Source: Uliginosibacterium flavum (GTDB lineage Bacteria > Pseudomonadota > Gammaproteobacteria > Burkholderiales > Rhodocyclaceae). From it: a stretch of DNA of 64,000 bases. The stretch covers positions 31,881 through 95,880 of the forward strand of contig NZ_JBEWZI010000014.1 of NCBI RefSeq assembly GCF_040566545.1, read 5' to 3'. Below, piece by piece: positions 34,026-42,312 of this stretch (the stretch's first letter is position 1; every line of letters begins with the position of its first letter). Position numbers and translations under genes: made by a program. Below the pieces are notes generated by a model that saw only the letters and a program-made list of their open reading frames with translations, did no database searches and was not told the DNA's origin.

Positions 34026-34799
34026 ATGTTCAACGATCTGAAAGGCAAGCGCGTCCTCATCACCGGCTCTACCCAAGGCATCGGGCTGGCGGCCGCAAAA
34101 GCCTTTGCTGCAGCCGGAGCGAAAGTCGGCATCAATGGCCGCAAAGCCCCCGCCGATCTGGACGACATCCTGAACGGCCTGCGTGATGGCGGCGAGGCCG
34201 AATTCTTCGCTGCTGACGTGTCGCACAGCGCGGCCTGCGAAAAACTGGTGGCAGATTTCGTCGCGCGTTTTGGCGGCATTGACGTACTGATCAACAATGC
34301 TGGCGCACTGGTCGCGCGCAAGCCGTTGCCTCAGATCGATGACGCGTTTTTTGATGCGGTCGCAGATGTGAACATGCGCTCGGCACTGATGTGCACCCAG
34401 GCCGCCCTGCCCCATCTGAAGGCGTCAGCGGCGGCCAGCGGCCAAACCGCCGCCGTGATCAGCGTCGGCTCGATTGCCGGCCACACCGGTGGCGGCCCCG
34501 GCGCTTCACTTTATGGCGCAGCCAAGGCCTGGCTGCACAACATCCACAAGAACTGGGTCGATTACCACACGGCCGATGGCATCCGCTTCAACATCGTTTC
34601 GCCAGGCACCGTGGACACAGCCTTCCATGCGGACAAGAGTCAGGAAGTGCGTGACCGGATCAGTGGCGGCATCCCGATGGGCCGTTTCGGCACAGCGGCG
34701 GACATCGCCCCGGCCTTCCTGTTCTTCGCCTCGCATGCCTGCAGCGGCTACATCACTGGACAGATTCTGGATGTGAATGGCGGGCAGTTCATGCCTTGA
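34026..34799 (+). CDS. Short-chain dehydrogenase/reductase
   Basis: A 257-residue classical SDR. NAD(P)-binding TGSTQGIG near residue 13, NNAG near 92, catalytic Ser in SVGSIAG and the YxxxK motif in SLYGAAKAW are all in place. The tail GQILDVNGGQFMP is the usual C-terminus. Substrate cannot be predicted; members range from 3-oxoacyl-ACP reductases to sugar dehydrogenases. I use ATG 34026 since the open frame upstream is only the translated heptamer array. The VOC gene follows 67 bp downstream. Confidence 0.9.
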   Translation: MFNDLKGKRVLITGSTQGIGLAAAKAFAAAGAKVGINGRKAPADLDDILNGLRDGGEAEFFAADVSHSAACEKLVADFVARFGGIDVLINNAGALVARKPLPQIDDAFFDAVADVNMRSALMCTQAALPHLKASAAASGQTAAVISVGSIAGHTGGGPGASLYGAAKAWLHNIHKNWVDYHTADGIRFNIVSPGTVDTAFHADKSQEVRDRISGGIPMGRFGTAADIAPAFLFFASHACSGYITGQILDVNGGQFMP

Positions 34800-34866
34800 A
34801 ATTACTCCGCCTGAAACTTCTGCCGGCTTTGCCGATGCGGTTTCAGGCGACTTCTGGAGACATGCC

Positions 34867-35259
34867 ATGCACATCGCCCATCTGGCTCTATGGGCCCGCG
34901 ATATCGAGTTGCTGAAAGATTTCTATGTGAAATACTTTGGCGCGCAGGCGGGTCGCCGCTACGCCAACCCGGTCACGCAGTTCCAGTCCTATTTCCTGAG
35001 TTTTGCCGGCGGCGCGCGGTTGGAGTTGATGCAACGCCCGGATGTATTCGACCATCCTCCCGCCTTCCCGCTGCAGCAATTCATCGGCTACGCCCATCTG
35101 GCGCTGGCGACGGGTTCTGAAGCGGAGGTGGATGCGCTGACGGCACGCCTCATAGCCGATGGCATCACCCGACTCGACGGTCCGCGCCGGACGGGTGACG
35201 GCTACTACGAAAGCGTGGTGCTGGACCCGGAAGGCAACCGGATCGAAATTACGGTTTAA
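34867..35259 (+). CDS. VOC / glyoxalase family protein
   Basis: A 130-residue vicinal-oxygen-chelate protein with paired beta-alpha-beta-beta-beta modules. It begins MHIAHLALWARDIELLKDFY and ends VVLDPEGNRIEITV, where the His, Glu residues of the metal site are seen (His5-region, Glu near 127). Enzymatic role unknown; glyoxalase-like dioxygenases, fosfomycin-resistance-type and lyase members share this fold. ATG 34867 has GGAG upstream; the longer frame extends into the SDR end. Confidence 0.85.
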   Translation: MHIAHLALWARDIELLKDFYVKYFGAQAGRRYANPVTQFQSYFLSFAGGARLELMQRPDVFDHPPAFPLQQFIGYAHLALATGSEAEVDALTARLIADGITRLDGPRRTGDGYYESVVLDPEGNRIEITV

Positions 35260-35280
35260 GGGCTAGCCGGAGATCCGCTT

Positions 35281-35386
35281 GCAGTCAGCGTCTACAGGCC
35301 ATACGCCGAAAGAGCCGCATCCTGCCTTTATCTCCACTGATGCATGCTGAAGAAAGCCGCCCGATGCGGCTCTCCAGCCCGGTGAG
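35281..35386. repeat. Dispersed intergenic repeat between convergent genes
   Basis: Contains GAAAGAGCCGCATCCTGCC, then GCATGCTGAAGAAAGCCGCC, and AGCCGC-CCGAT-GCGGCT (35355-35371), which can form a hairpin. It lies between the VOC gene end and the rnhA end. Confidence 0.6.
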
Positions 35387-35388
35387 TT

Positions 35389-35862
35389 TCACGCCTGCAG
35401 CGCGGAGAATTCCACCGCCTTGCCCGCCTTGCGCGCCGCGTCCACGCCCTGCCGCGCCAGCACGTCGCAACGCTCGTTCTCGACGTGACCGGAATGGCCG
35501 CGCACCCACAGCCACTCGATCTTGTGTTTCTCGGCCTCGGCATCCAGCTGGCGCCACAGATCTTCATTCTTCACCGGCTCCTTGCTCGCCGTTTTCCAGC
35601 CACGTTTCTTCCAGCCGTGAATCCATTCGGAAATGCCTTTTTGCACATACTGCGAATCGGTATACACCTTGGCCATAACCGGCCGCTTCAGACTCGCCAG
35701 AGCGCGGATCACCGCCATCATTTCCATGCGATTGTTGGTCGTTGTCGGTTCGCCACCCCACAACTCCTTCTCCACTGTGCCAGCACGCAAAATCGCGCCC
35801 CAGCCGCCGGGGCCGGGATTGCCTGAACAGGCACCATCCGTAAAAATTTCGATTTGATCCAT
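35389..35862 (-). CDS. rnhA: Ribonuclease HI
   Basis: A 157-residue RNase H fold enzyme removing RNA from RNA-DNA hybrids. Catalytic carboxylates are recognised in IFTDGACSGNPG (Asp9), NRMEMMAVI (Glu), YTDSQYVQKGI (Asp) and HVENERCDVLAR (Asp, with the HSGH His). Basic handle GWKKRGWKTAS is present. ATG 35862 begins MDQIEIFTDG, the family start. Together with the methyltransferase and gloB it forms the order gloB/methyltransferase/rnhA known in E. coli (gloB-yafS-rnhA). Confidence 0.97.
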   Translation of the reverse strand: MDQIEIFTDGACSGNPGPGGWGAILRAGTVEKELWGGEPTTTNNRMEMMAVIRALASLKRPVMAKVYTDSQYVQKGISEWIHGWKKRGWKTASKEPVKNEDLWRQLDAEAEKHKIEWLWVRGHSGHVENERCDVLARQGVDAARKAGKAVEFSALQA

Positions 35863-35887
35863 GGATACTCGACTCTGATTGAAAATG

Positions 35888-35939
35888 CGACTTGCGTTCC
35901 GGGTCAAGCCCGGAATGACGATACTGGGCACGACTTGCG
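35888..35939. repeat. REP core flanked by CGACTTGCG direct repeats
   Basis: CGACTTGCG occurs at 35888-35896 and at 35931-35939. Between them TTCCGGG (35897-35903) and CCCGGAA (35909-35915) form a palindrome of the TTCCGGGTCAAGCCCGGAATGACG type. The flanks share the GACTTGC unit of the array at 33938. Confidence 0.75.
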
Positions 35940-35941
35940 AG

Positions 35942-36673
35942 CTAAGCCCCGCGATCCTTCTGCGTCACTGCGACCAAACCCTTTTTGCGGGCCTTCTGCT
36001 CGCGCCATTTGGGCGTAATCAAACGCATGCCGGGCACTCGTTTAACTGCGTGCAACACATAGGCTCCGCCCATGAAAGGCCATAAACGTGGCCCTACAGA
36101 ATCCATGAAAGACCAGCGCCGCAGCCACTCGGCGCTCGAGGCGGGCGGAGCATAGCAGCCAAAGGCGCTGATCCGGGGTTCGCAGCCCAGCAAACCCAGC
36201 CAATCCTTCAGACGCGAGACCGATAGATATTGCCCGCGCCAGGGGATTTCACCCATATGCCCGGCCAGCGCACGGCGCAAACCCCACATGCTGAACGGGT
36301 TGAAGCCGGTGATCACCAGATGTCCGCCCGGCACCAGCACACGTTCAAGCTCACGCAGCACCTGATGCGGCGAGCTGGCGAACTCCAGCACATGCGGCAG
36401 CACGACCAGATCCAGACTCTGCGACGCAAAGGGCAACTCCTCCGCCAGCAGTTGCACCGAAGCTCCCGGCTCATCGGTGTGGTTGCAGGCGCCACCCAAT
36501 ATGCGATGAGGCATGCGGTTGGCGCGCAGGAAATCCTGCCCGCACAAACCGATCTGCAGTGCATTGAACCCGAAAATATCCGCCACCACACGGTCGACAC
36601 GATCCTGCTCCCAAGTCAGCAGATACTGACCACGAGGCGTTGGAAGCCATTGCGCGAGATGTGTAATGGACAT
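35942..36673 (-). CDS. Class I SAM-dependent methyltransferase
   Basis: A 243-residue Methyltransf_11-type protein. The SAM-binding region is modified from the usual E/DxGxG to FGFNALQIGLCG; LDLVVLPHVLEFAS and RVLVPGGHLVITGFNP are motifs of the family. The C-terminal part is basic. It corresponds in location to E. coli yafS, between gloB and rnhA, whose substrate is unknown. It starts at ATG 36673, divergent from gloB with only 26 bp between them. Confidence 0.85.
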   Translation of the reverse strand: MSITHLAQWLPTPRGQYLLTWEQDRVDRVVADIFGFNALQIGLCGQDFLRANRMPHRILGGACNHTDEPGASVQLLAEELPFASQSLDLVVLPHVLEFASSPHQVLRELERVLVPGGHLVITGFNPFSMWGLRRALAGHMGEIPWRGQYLSVSRLKDWLGLLGCEPRISAFGCYAPPASSAEWLRRWSFMDSVGPRLWPFMGGAYVLHAVKRVPGMRLITPKWREQKARKKGLVAVTQKDRGA

Positions 36674-36699
36674 GCACGGAAATCCGTAGAATGCGGTGG

Positions 36700-37461
36700 A
36701 TGATGATTGTTCCTCTTTCCGCGCTGCGCGACAACTATATCTGGGCCATCTGTGAAGGCCGGCGCTGTGTCGTCGTCGATCCAGGCGAAGCCGCGCCAGT
36801 GCTGTCTTTCCTGCATGAGCAGGGCTTGACGCTGACCGCTATCCTTCTGACTCACCGCCATGCCGACCACCAAGGAGGCGTCGCCGAACTTCTGGCACAT
36901 AGCGCCGTGCCGGTCTTCGGCCCGCACAGCGCCGCCATGCCTTTGGTAACGCACGCTCTCAGCGATCAGGGTGAATTCCGGATTGAAGGTTTCGCTTCGC
37001 CGCTGCGCGTGCTGGCCGTGCCGGGCCACACCGAGGAACACATTGCTTACCTGTGGAGCGATGCCTTGTTCTGCGGCGACACCCTGTTCGCCGCCGGTTG
37101 CGGTCGACTTCTTGGCGGCACCGCACAACAGCTCTTCACGTCCTTGCAGACACTAGCTGCCCTGCCCGCCAAGACGCACGTGTACTGCACGCACGAGTAC
37201 ACCCTCTCGAACCTGGCTTTCGCTGTGGCTGTCGAGCCCGGCAACCTGCAGATCCAGACCCGGCGGCGCTCTTGCGAAGCACTGCGTGAACAAGGCCGCC
37301 CCACGCTGCCCTCCAGCCTGGGCGATGAATTGCAGACCAATCCCTTTCTGCGCTGCACTGAAACCGCCGTACACCAAGTCGCCGAAAAGCAAGCGGGCCA
37401 CGCATTGCATGGCCCGCTGGAAGTTTTTACGGTGTTGAGAAAGTGGAAAGATCAGTTCTGA
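36700..37461 (+). CDS. gloB: Hydroxyacylglutathione hydrolase (glyoxalase II)
   Basis: About 253 residues, MBL fold. It hydrolyses S-D-lactoylglutathione to D-lactate and glutathione. The metal motif THRHADH is at residue about 52, followed by VPGHTEEHIAYLW and FCGDTLFAAGCGRL; the C-terminal HAGH domain is present with EYTLSNLAFA. Starts at 36691, 36700 and 36703 are all possible; 36700 or 36703 gives the family start MxIVPLxALRDNYIW. Its last ten bases overlap the convergent CheY-like gene. Confidence 0.93.
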   Translation: MMIVPLSALRDNYIWAICEGRRCVVVDPGEAAPVLSFLHEQGLTLTAILLTHRHADHQGGVAELLAHSAVPVFGPHSAAMPLVTHALSDQGEFRIEGFASPLRVLAVPGHTEEHIAYLWSDALFCGDTLFAAGCGRLLGGTAQQLFTSLQTLAALPAKTHVYCTHEYTLSNLAFAVAVEPGNLQIQTRRRSCEALREQGRPTLPSSLGDELQTNPFLRCTETAVHQVAEKQAGHALHGPLEVFTVLRKWKDQF

Positions 37462-37850
37462 CTTTTCCGCCCCAGCGCCGTTTCCACCGCCGCAATCACT
37501 TTGCCGCCGTTGAAGGGTTTGACCAGATAGCCGCTCGCACCGCCCTGGATCGCGGCCTGCACGGTGTCGCGGTCGGTTGATCCAGTCACCATCAGCACCC
37601 GCACATCCGGCATTTCAGTCTTGATCTGGCTGAGTACTTCGATCCCCCCCACATTGGGCATCATCACATCCAGACACACCAGCGTCGGGCGCAGCTTGCG
37701 AACCATCACCAAGCCATTGGCACCATCTTTCGCCTCAGCCACCACTTCAATCATCTCGGCACGCAAGATGGCACGCAGCATCGCGCGAGTCGTGTCATTG
37801 TCATCAATGATGACCACGCTGACGCCCGCAAAGCGGCTCTGTTCACTCAT
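37452..37850 (-). CDS. Single-domain CheY-like response regulator
   Basis: A 132-residue stand-alone receiver. The acidic pair is in VVIIDDNDTT, phospho-acceptor Asp61 in VCLDVMMPN, Thr in VTGSTDRD and Lys in YLVKPFNGG. No output domain is present, so it signals by binding a partner. It is translationally coupled (ATGA overlap) to the diguanylate cyclase upstream, and a joint phosphorelay or c-di-GMP control is a fair inference. The gene end overlaps gloB convergently. Confidence 0.93.
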   Translation of the reverse strand: MSEQSRFAGVSVVIIDDNDTTRAMLRAILRAEMIEVVAEAKDGANGLVMVRKLRPTLVCLDVMMPNVGGIEVLSQIKTEMPDVRVLMVTGSTDRDTVQAAIQGGASGYLVKPFNGGKVIAAVETALGRKSQN

Positions 37851-38800
37851 GACAACAACTCCTCACTAGCCACCAGCACGCGATTGCGACCGGCCTGTTT
37901 CGCTCTGTACAAGGCTGCATCGGCATCGGCAATCAGTTGCGCTACGGAACCATTTTCACGCTTGGGCACCGTACACGCCACACCAATGCTGATGCTGACC
38001 AGACCCAATAGTGATCCAGCATGAGGCATGGCCAGATTCTCCAGGGCGCGACGCATTTCTTCCGCCACCTGCTCGGCGCCCGGCAAATCAGTATCGGGCA
38101 AGACCACCGCAAACTCTTCACCACCGTAACGTGCCGTCAAATCGGCCGGGCGGCGAACGCCGCCTTGCAAAGTTTTGGCGACAACTTTCAGGCACTCGTC
38201 ACCCGCCGGGTGACCGTAATGATCGTTGTACTGTTTGAAGAAATCCACATCACACATCAGCAGCGAAAGCGGCGCAGCGCTGCGAATTCCGCGCGCCCAT
38301 TCACGCGTCAGAAATTCATCAAACTGGCGCCGGTTGGCGATATCGGTCAGCCCATCCACCGACGATAGGCGGATCAGTTCGCGATTGGCTTCATCGAGCC
38401 GGCGCGTCAGCAGCACCAAGGAATAACGCATTTGCGCCATGCGCTGCATCGCGCGCACCTTGGCGGTCAGCACGATTTCAGACATCGGTTTGACCAGAAA
38501 ATCATCTCCGCCAACAGCAATTCCACGCTCCAGATCTTCATCACTGGTACTCGCGGTCAAAAACAGGATCGGCGTCCATTCACCGTCGCGCTCCAGTTGG
38601 CGAATGCGCTTGGCCGTTTCGTAGCCATCAATGCCAGGCATGATCACATCCAGCAACACCAGATCCGGTCGGTGCTCCTTGAATGCCTCGATGCCGGCGG
38701 TTCCGTCACTGGCCGAGATCGGCTCGATGCCGATCTTGCGCAACTGAGCGCAGATAACGGCCATGCTGGTCAGCGTATCGTCGATTACCAGAGCTTTCAT
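37847..38800 (-). CDS. PleD-like response regulator diguanylate cyclase
   Basis: A 317-residue protein. A CheY-like receiver (Asp51 in LLDVIMPG, Lys in LVKPMS) is joined by a helix to a GGDEF domain (about 150-315) with an active-site motif GGEEF at 226-230. The inhibitory I-site RPAD lies at 217-220, five residues before GGEEF. This should be a c-di-GMP synthase with product feedback, controlled by phosphorylation. Start is ATG 38800. Contrast it with the non-canonical AEGQF protein at 20.7 kb. Confidence 0.94.
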   Translation of the reverse strand: MKALVIDDTLTSMAVICAQLRKIGIEPISASDGTAGIEAFKEHRPDLVLLDVIMPGIDGYETAKRIRQLERDGEWTPILFLTASTSDEDLERGIAVGGDDFLVKPMSEIVLTAKVRAMQRMAQMRYSLVLLTRRLDEANRELIRLSSVDGLTDIANRRQFDEFLTREWARGIRSAAPLSLLMCDVDFFKQYNDHYGHPAGDECLKVVAKTLQGGVRRPADLTARYGGEEFAVVLPDTDLPGAEQVAEEMRRALENLAMPHAGSLLGLVSISIGVACTVPKRENGSVAQLIADADAALYRAKQAGRNRVLVASEELLS

Positions 38801-38973
38801 TGTGAGCGGGCATCCCGTATAGAAGCTTGCCTGATGCGGTTCCCGACACATGCCGGGCGCACAGCGAGTATTCATGCACCTCTACAGGCAGTACTCGCAG
38901 CAAAAGCCTCCTCCCCTTGTTTTCGGCCAGATGACCCACAAGCTTTAGGGATTCCCGCGATCTCGCCCTAAAG

Positions 38974-39891
38974 TCACGCTCTTCGCATCAAAGTGGACTT
39001 GCCAAACAGGCTCTCCAGCAGATCAACCGCCAGATCAGCCGTCTTGTTGCGCAGATCCAGCGCAGGGTTCAGTTCCATGACATCCAGCGAACCCAGACGG
39101 CCCGTGTCGGCAATCATTTCCATGCACAACTGGGCTTCGCGGTAGGTCGGGCCACCCGGCACCGTGGTGCCCACGCCCGGCGCGATTTCCGGGTCGAGAA
39201 AATCCACGTCGAAACTCACATGCAGGTGAGTGTTCTCATCCAGCCCGAACAAGGCCTGCTCCATGGTGTGGCGCATGCCGGTCTCGTCTATATAGCGCAT
39301 GTCGAACACATCCAGACCCATCCGGTGCACGAGTTGCTTTTCGCCCAGATCCACCGAACGAATGCCGATCTGACGAATCGCTGCCGCGTCAATTGCCGGT
39401 CGCTGATCCGACAAGCCGGTCAGCTCCGTCGGCCCTAACCCGCACAGGCAAGCCAGCGGCATGCCGTGCAAATTACCGCTGGGCGTAATCACGGAGGTAT
39501 TGAAATCGGCATGCGCATCCAGCCAAAGCACACGCAGATGCTTGCCTTGCGCCCGACAGTGGCGCGCTACCGCGCTGATTGAGCCAATTGCCAGTGAATG
39601 ATCCCCACCCAGCAGGATCGGCAGACTTCCCTGTTGCAAGGCACCAAGCACCGCATCGTGCACGTGATGATTCCAGGCAATGACCTCATCCAGATGACGG
39701 TAGCCATCAACCGGCGGCGACCAGGGATTGCTCGGCCCGGCCAGATTTCCCAGATCTTCGACGAAAAGCCCGTGGCTTTCCAGCGTCGCCTTGAGATCGG
39801 CTACGCGCAAGGCTTCCGGCCCCATCGAAGCGCCACGCATGCCCGCACCGATATCAGTCGGCGCGCCAATCAGGGTGATCGGTTTGCTCAT
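38974..39891 (-). CDS. rocF: Arginase
   Basis: A 305-residue ureohydrolase that splits arginine to ornithine and urea. Mn-binding motifs are GGDHSLAIGS, DAHADFN and SFDVDFLDP, and the starting GAPTDIGAGMRGASMGP and EMNPALD-like ELNPALD blocks favour arginase (RocF) over agmatinase. The ATG start overlaps the stop of the ThrE-type exporter gene (ATGA), so the two are coupled; joint control with an amino-acid exporter is a possibility. argB elsewhere in the window shows the arginine biosynthetic path is present too. Confidence 0.92.
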   Translation of the reverse strand: MSKPITLIGAPTDIGAGMRGASMGPEALRVADLKATLESHGLFVEDLGNLAGPSNPWSPPVDGYRHLDEVIAWNHHVHDAVLGALQQGSLPILLGGDHSLAIGSISAVARHCRAQGKHLRVLWLDAHADFNTSVITPSGNLHGMPLACLCGLGPTELTGLSDQRPAIDAAAIRQIGIRSVDLGEKQLVHRMGLDVFDMRYIDETGMRHTMEQALFGLDENTHLHVSFDVDFLDPEIAPGVGTTVPGGPTYREAQLCMEMIADTGRLGSLDVMELNPALDLRNKTADLAVDLLESLFGKSTLMRRA

Positions 39892-41186
39892 GTACGGACC
39901 TTGGTCAGCAAACTGAAAACCAGTGACCCCAGCCAGGCACCAGCGAGCAGACCCATACCCATCGAACCAACCACAAACGCCGACTTGAAGATGTTGGCCA
40001 AGGTACCGGCCACCAGCACCAGCGGAGCGCCCGCGCCGGCGAGGGCAATATCCATCGCCCCACCGATGCTGCGGAACATCAGCACGCCGGGCATCATCGG
40101 CACTGCGCCGGCAAAAGCTACGGCCGCAAACGGGATGCGCATGCTGCTGACCCAGCGGATCGCCATGAAGCCAATCGCCACACAGGCGAACAGGGTAGCA
40201 ATCTCCAGCGGCATACCATTGGCCAGACACAGATATCGAATCCCGTGGCCGACCATGCCGCAGGCAATGGAGGTCCACAACACGCGCCAGGGGGCGTTAT
40301 AAAAGGCGCCAAAGCCGCAGGCAGCCACGCCGGCCAGTACGATATCCAGCCACAGCGAAATCGGCTGTGCAGCCACTGTCGAAGGCGGCACCGTGGTCAT
40401 CCCCAAAGTAAGCCAGCCGCCAAGGAAAATCCCCATCGCCGCCGCCACCAGAATGCCGGCCGACAGCCCCAGACGCGGGATACCGGTCTGCATGTTGTTC
40501 TCCAGCATGTCGTAGAGGCCATTGATCAGGTGCGGCCCCGGCACCAGCATCAAGGCCGGCACGATCAGGCAGATGCCGGGCGTCTGTGTCCAGCCCAGCA
40601 GGATCACCACGCCGCCCATCAGGGAGCCGATCAGCGCGGCCACGAAAGGCAGGGCAAACAGCACCGGATGGTGCTTGTGCATCTCCTGACGCACCAGCAT
40701 ACCCAAGGCTGAGGAGGCAGAAATCACCGCCATACCGCCCCAGTCTGCGGCGAGCAGCCAGGCCAGCGCACCGGCAGCCAGGCCGAACATTAACGATAGC
40801 GTCCAGCGGCTATGCCGGCCGGCGCTTTGTTCGACCTCATCAAGCAGCTTGATCGCCTCCGGCAAGAGCATCTGGCGGGCACACACCTTGTCGATGGTGC
40901 GATTAACCTCGGCACTGACCGCAATATTGATGCGGAACTCTGGCGCCTGCGCATGCACATGCAGGCCATCCGGCGTGTAGACCGTCACCGTGCGATAGCC
41001 CACCTGCACCTGCAAGGGCAGCCACAAGGCGTGGCCGATCTCCTCCAGCCGCTCGCGCAAGGACGCGGTGCGCATGTTGTATTGCAGGAGCAGGCGGGCC
41101 ACGCGCTGGATGAAGCGCAGCTCATCGGATTCGTGATTCAGCCTGACGCCCGCCTCGGGCTCTGAGGAAATGTAGGTGTCGCTCAT
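39888..41186 (-). CDS. Threonine/serine exporter ThrE family protein
   Basis: A 432-residue membrane protein in which the soluble N-terminal ThrE domain (DUF1212 type; about 1-120, RVARLLLQYNMRTASLRERL) is followed by about ten membrane helices in two halves (ThrE and ThrE_2). FPGVLMFRS-like MPGVLMFRSIGG and LVPGPHLINGL are typical. E. coli YjjP/YjjB perform a related role as separate proteins; here they are fused. Predicted to export small amino acids or dicarboxylates. The ATG at 41186 was chosen since the family starts about here. Confidence 0.85.
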   Translation of the reverse strand: MSDTYISSEPEAGVRLNHESDELRFIQRVARLLLQYNMRTASLRERLEEIGHALWLPLQVQVGYRTVTVYTPDGLHVHAQAPEFRINIAVSAEVNRTIDKVCARQMLLPEAIKLLDEVEQSAGRHSRWTLSLMFGLAAGALAWLLAADWGGMAVISASSALGMLVRQEMHKHHPVLFALPFVAALIGSLMGGVVILLGWTQTPGICLIVPALMLVPGPHLINGLYDMLENNMQTGIPRLGLSAGILVAAAMGIFLGGWLTLGMTTVPPSTVAAQPISLWLDIVLAGVAACGFGAFYNAPWRVLWTSIACGMVGHGIRYLCLANGMPLEIATLFACVAIGFMAIRWVSSMRIPFAAVAFAGAVPMMPGVLMFRSIGGAMDIALAGAGAPLVLVAGTLANIFKSAFVVGSMGMGLLAGAWLGSLVFSLLTKVRT

Positions 41187-41376
41187 GGTGTTTCTGCGGT
41201 GAATAGTTGCGGTAGACAAGCTGCCCGATGGGGCGTTAAACAGGGGCAGATGGTAAACTCCCGGCCTTCTCTAGCAATCTCCGGGCCCAAGCCCTTCCAC
41301 TATAGATGCCCTACCCCGACTGTCGCGGCCCGATGCTACCTGCCTTTTGTGCTCTGCGGCACGCGGAGCGTCATTC

Positions 41377-42300
41377 TTGAAGACCTGGATCAAACGCGGC
41401 CTGGGCTTGGCTATCACCCTGGGCCTGCTCGCCTGGGTGCTGCACGGCGCGCGCTGGCAAGACGTGGGCGCCAGCTTGGCGCACGTCAGCGCCCTCGATC
41501 TGGGCTTGGCGATTGCCGCCTTCGCGGCCAGTTACCTGCTGCGCGCCGCCCGCGTGCATGACGAATTCCGCGAAGAAACCGGCGCCCGCTTCGCCGCCAT
41601 CCTGCGCCTGACCCTGCTGCACAACGCCTCGATCAACATCCTGCCTTTTCGCAGTGGCGAAGCCACCTTCCCGATCCTGCTCAATCGCTGGTTTGGCGTG
41701 CCAAGCACGCGTGCCGTCGTGGCCCTGCTGTGGCTGCGCATTCAGGATGCCTTCGTGGTGTTGGCGCTGGCCGCCTTCGTCTGGCCCGATCTGCATCCGG
41801 CCCTGCGCGCCGCGTGGATTGGCGCCGTCGTGCTAGCCGCCGGGGCCATCCCGGTATGGGCTGCGCGCCATCCCGAACTCGAAGCCAGGGCCGGCAAGTT
41901 TTCCAGCGCCGTACATCGCATCCGCGCCGCTCTGGCCGAATCCACCCGCCATCACGGGCGCGGCTGGCTGTGGACCATCGCCAACTGGTCGCTAAAACTC
42001 GCCGCACAAGCCTGGCTGCTCGGGGCGCTCCTTCAAGACTCAATCTGGACGGGCCTCTCCGGGGCATTGGGCGTGGAACTGGCGGCCATCCTGCCGATTC
42101 AGGGGGTCGCCGGTTTCGGCACCTACGAAGCCGGTGGTGCCGCGCTGCTCGCCCCGCATGGCATCACCTTCACCAGCGGCCTGAACGCCGCGCTGACCCT
42201 GCATCTTTTCGTAATCGCCAGCGCGCTTGTCGCCGGTGCTCTAGCACTGGCATTTTTGCCCGCCGCCAACCCTGTTTCAAAACTTGAATCCGTTGACTGA
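41377..42300 (+). CDS. Lysylphosphatidylglycerol synthase TM-type flippase-like protein
   Basis: About 307 residues, PF03706 family, seven or eight membrane segments. The N-terminal pattern KTWIKRGLGLAITLGLLAWVL and the motif ASYLLRAARV and LLHNASINILPFRSGEA are typical, as is the IQGVAGFGTYEAGGAAL near the end. I prefer TTG 41377 with GGAG upstream. Such proteins pass lipids or glycolipids across membranes or modify PG; a glycolipid role is inferred here from the downstream GT2/GT39 genes. It precedes the GT2 gene by 12 bp. Confidence 0.82.
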   Translation: MKTWIKRGLGLAITLGLLAWVLHGARWQDVGASLAHVSALDLGLAIAAFAASYLLRAARVHDEFREETGARFAAILRLTLLHNASINILPFRSGEATFPILLNRWFGVPSTRAVVALLWLRIQDAFVVLALAAFVWPDLHPALRAAWIGAVVLAAGAIPVWAARHPELEARAGKFSSAVHRIRAALAESTRHHGRGWLWTIANWSLKLAAQAWLLGALLQDSIWTGLSGALGVELAAILPIQGVAGFGTYEAGGAALLAPHGITFTSGLNAALTLHLFVIASALVAGALALAFLPAANPVSKLESVD

Positions 42301-42312
42301 AAGTCGCCCACC

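Noticed and set aside
33023..34186. 387-codon plus-strand open frame across MATE and the heptamer array
   Set aside because: Mostly antisense to MATE and runs through the array into the SDR gene in another frame; includes translated heptamer repeats.
39892..40278. N-terminal extension of arginase to 40278
   Set aside because: Overlaps the ThrE gene in another frame; the family start MSKPITLIGAPTDIG fits ATG 39891, coupled by ATGA.
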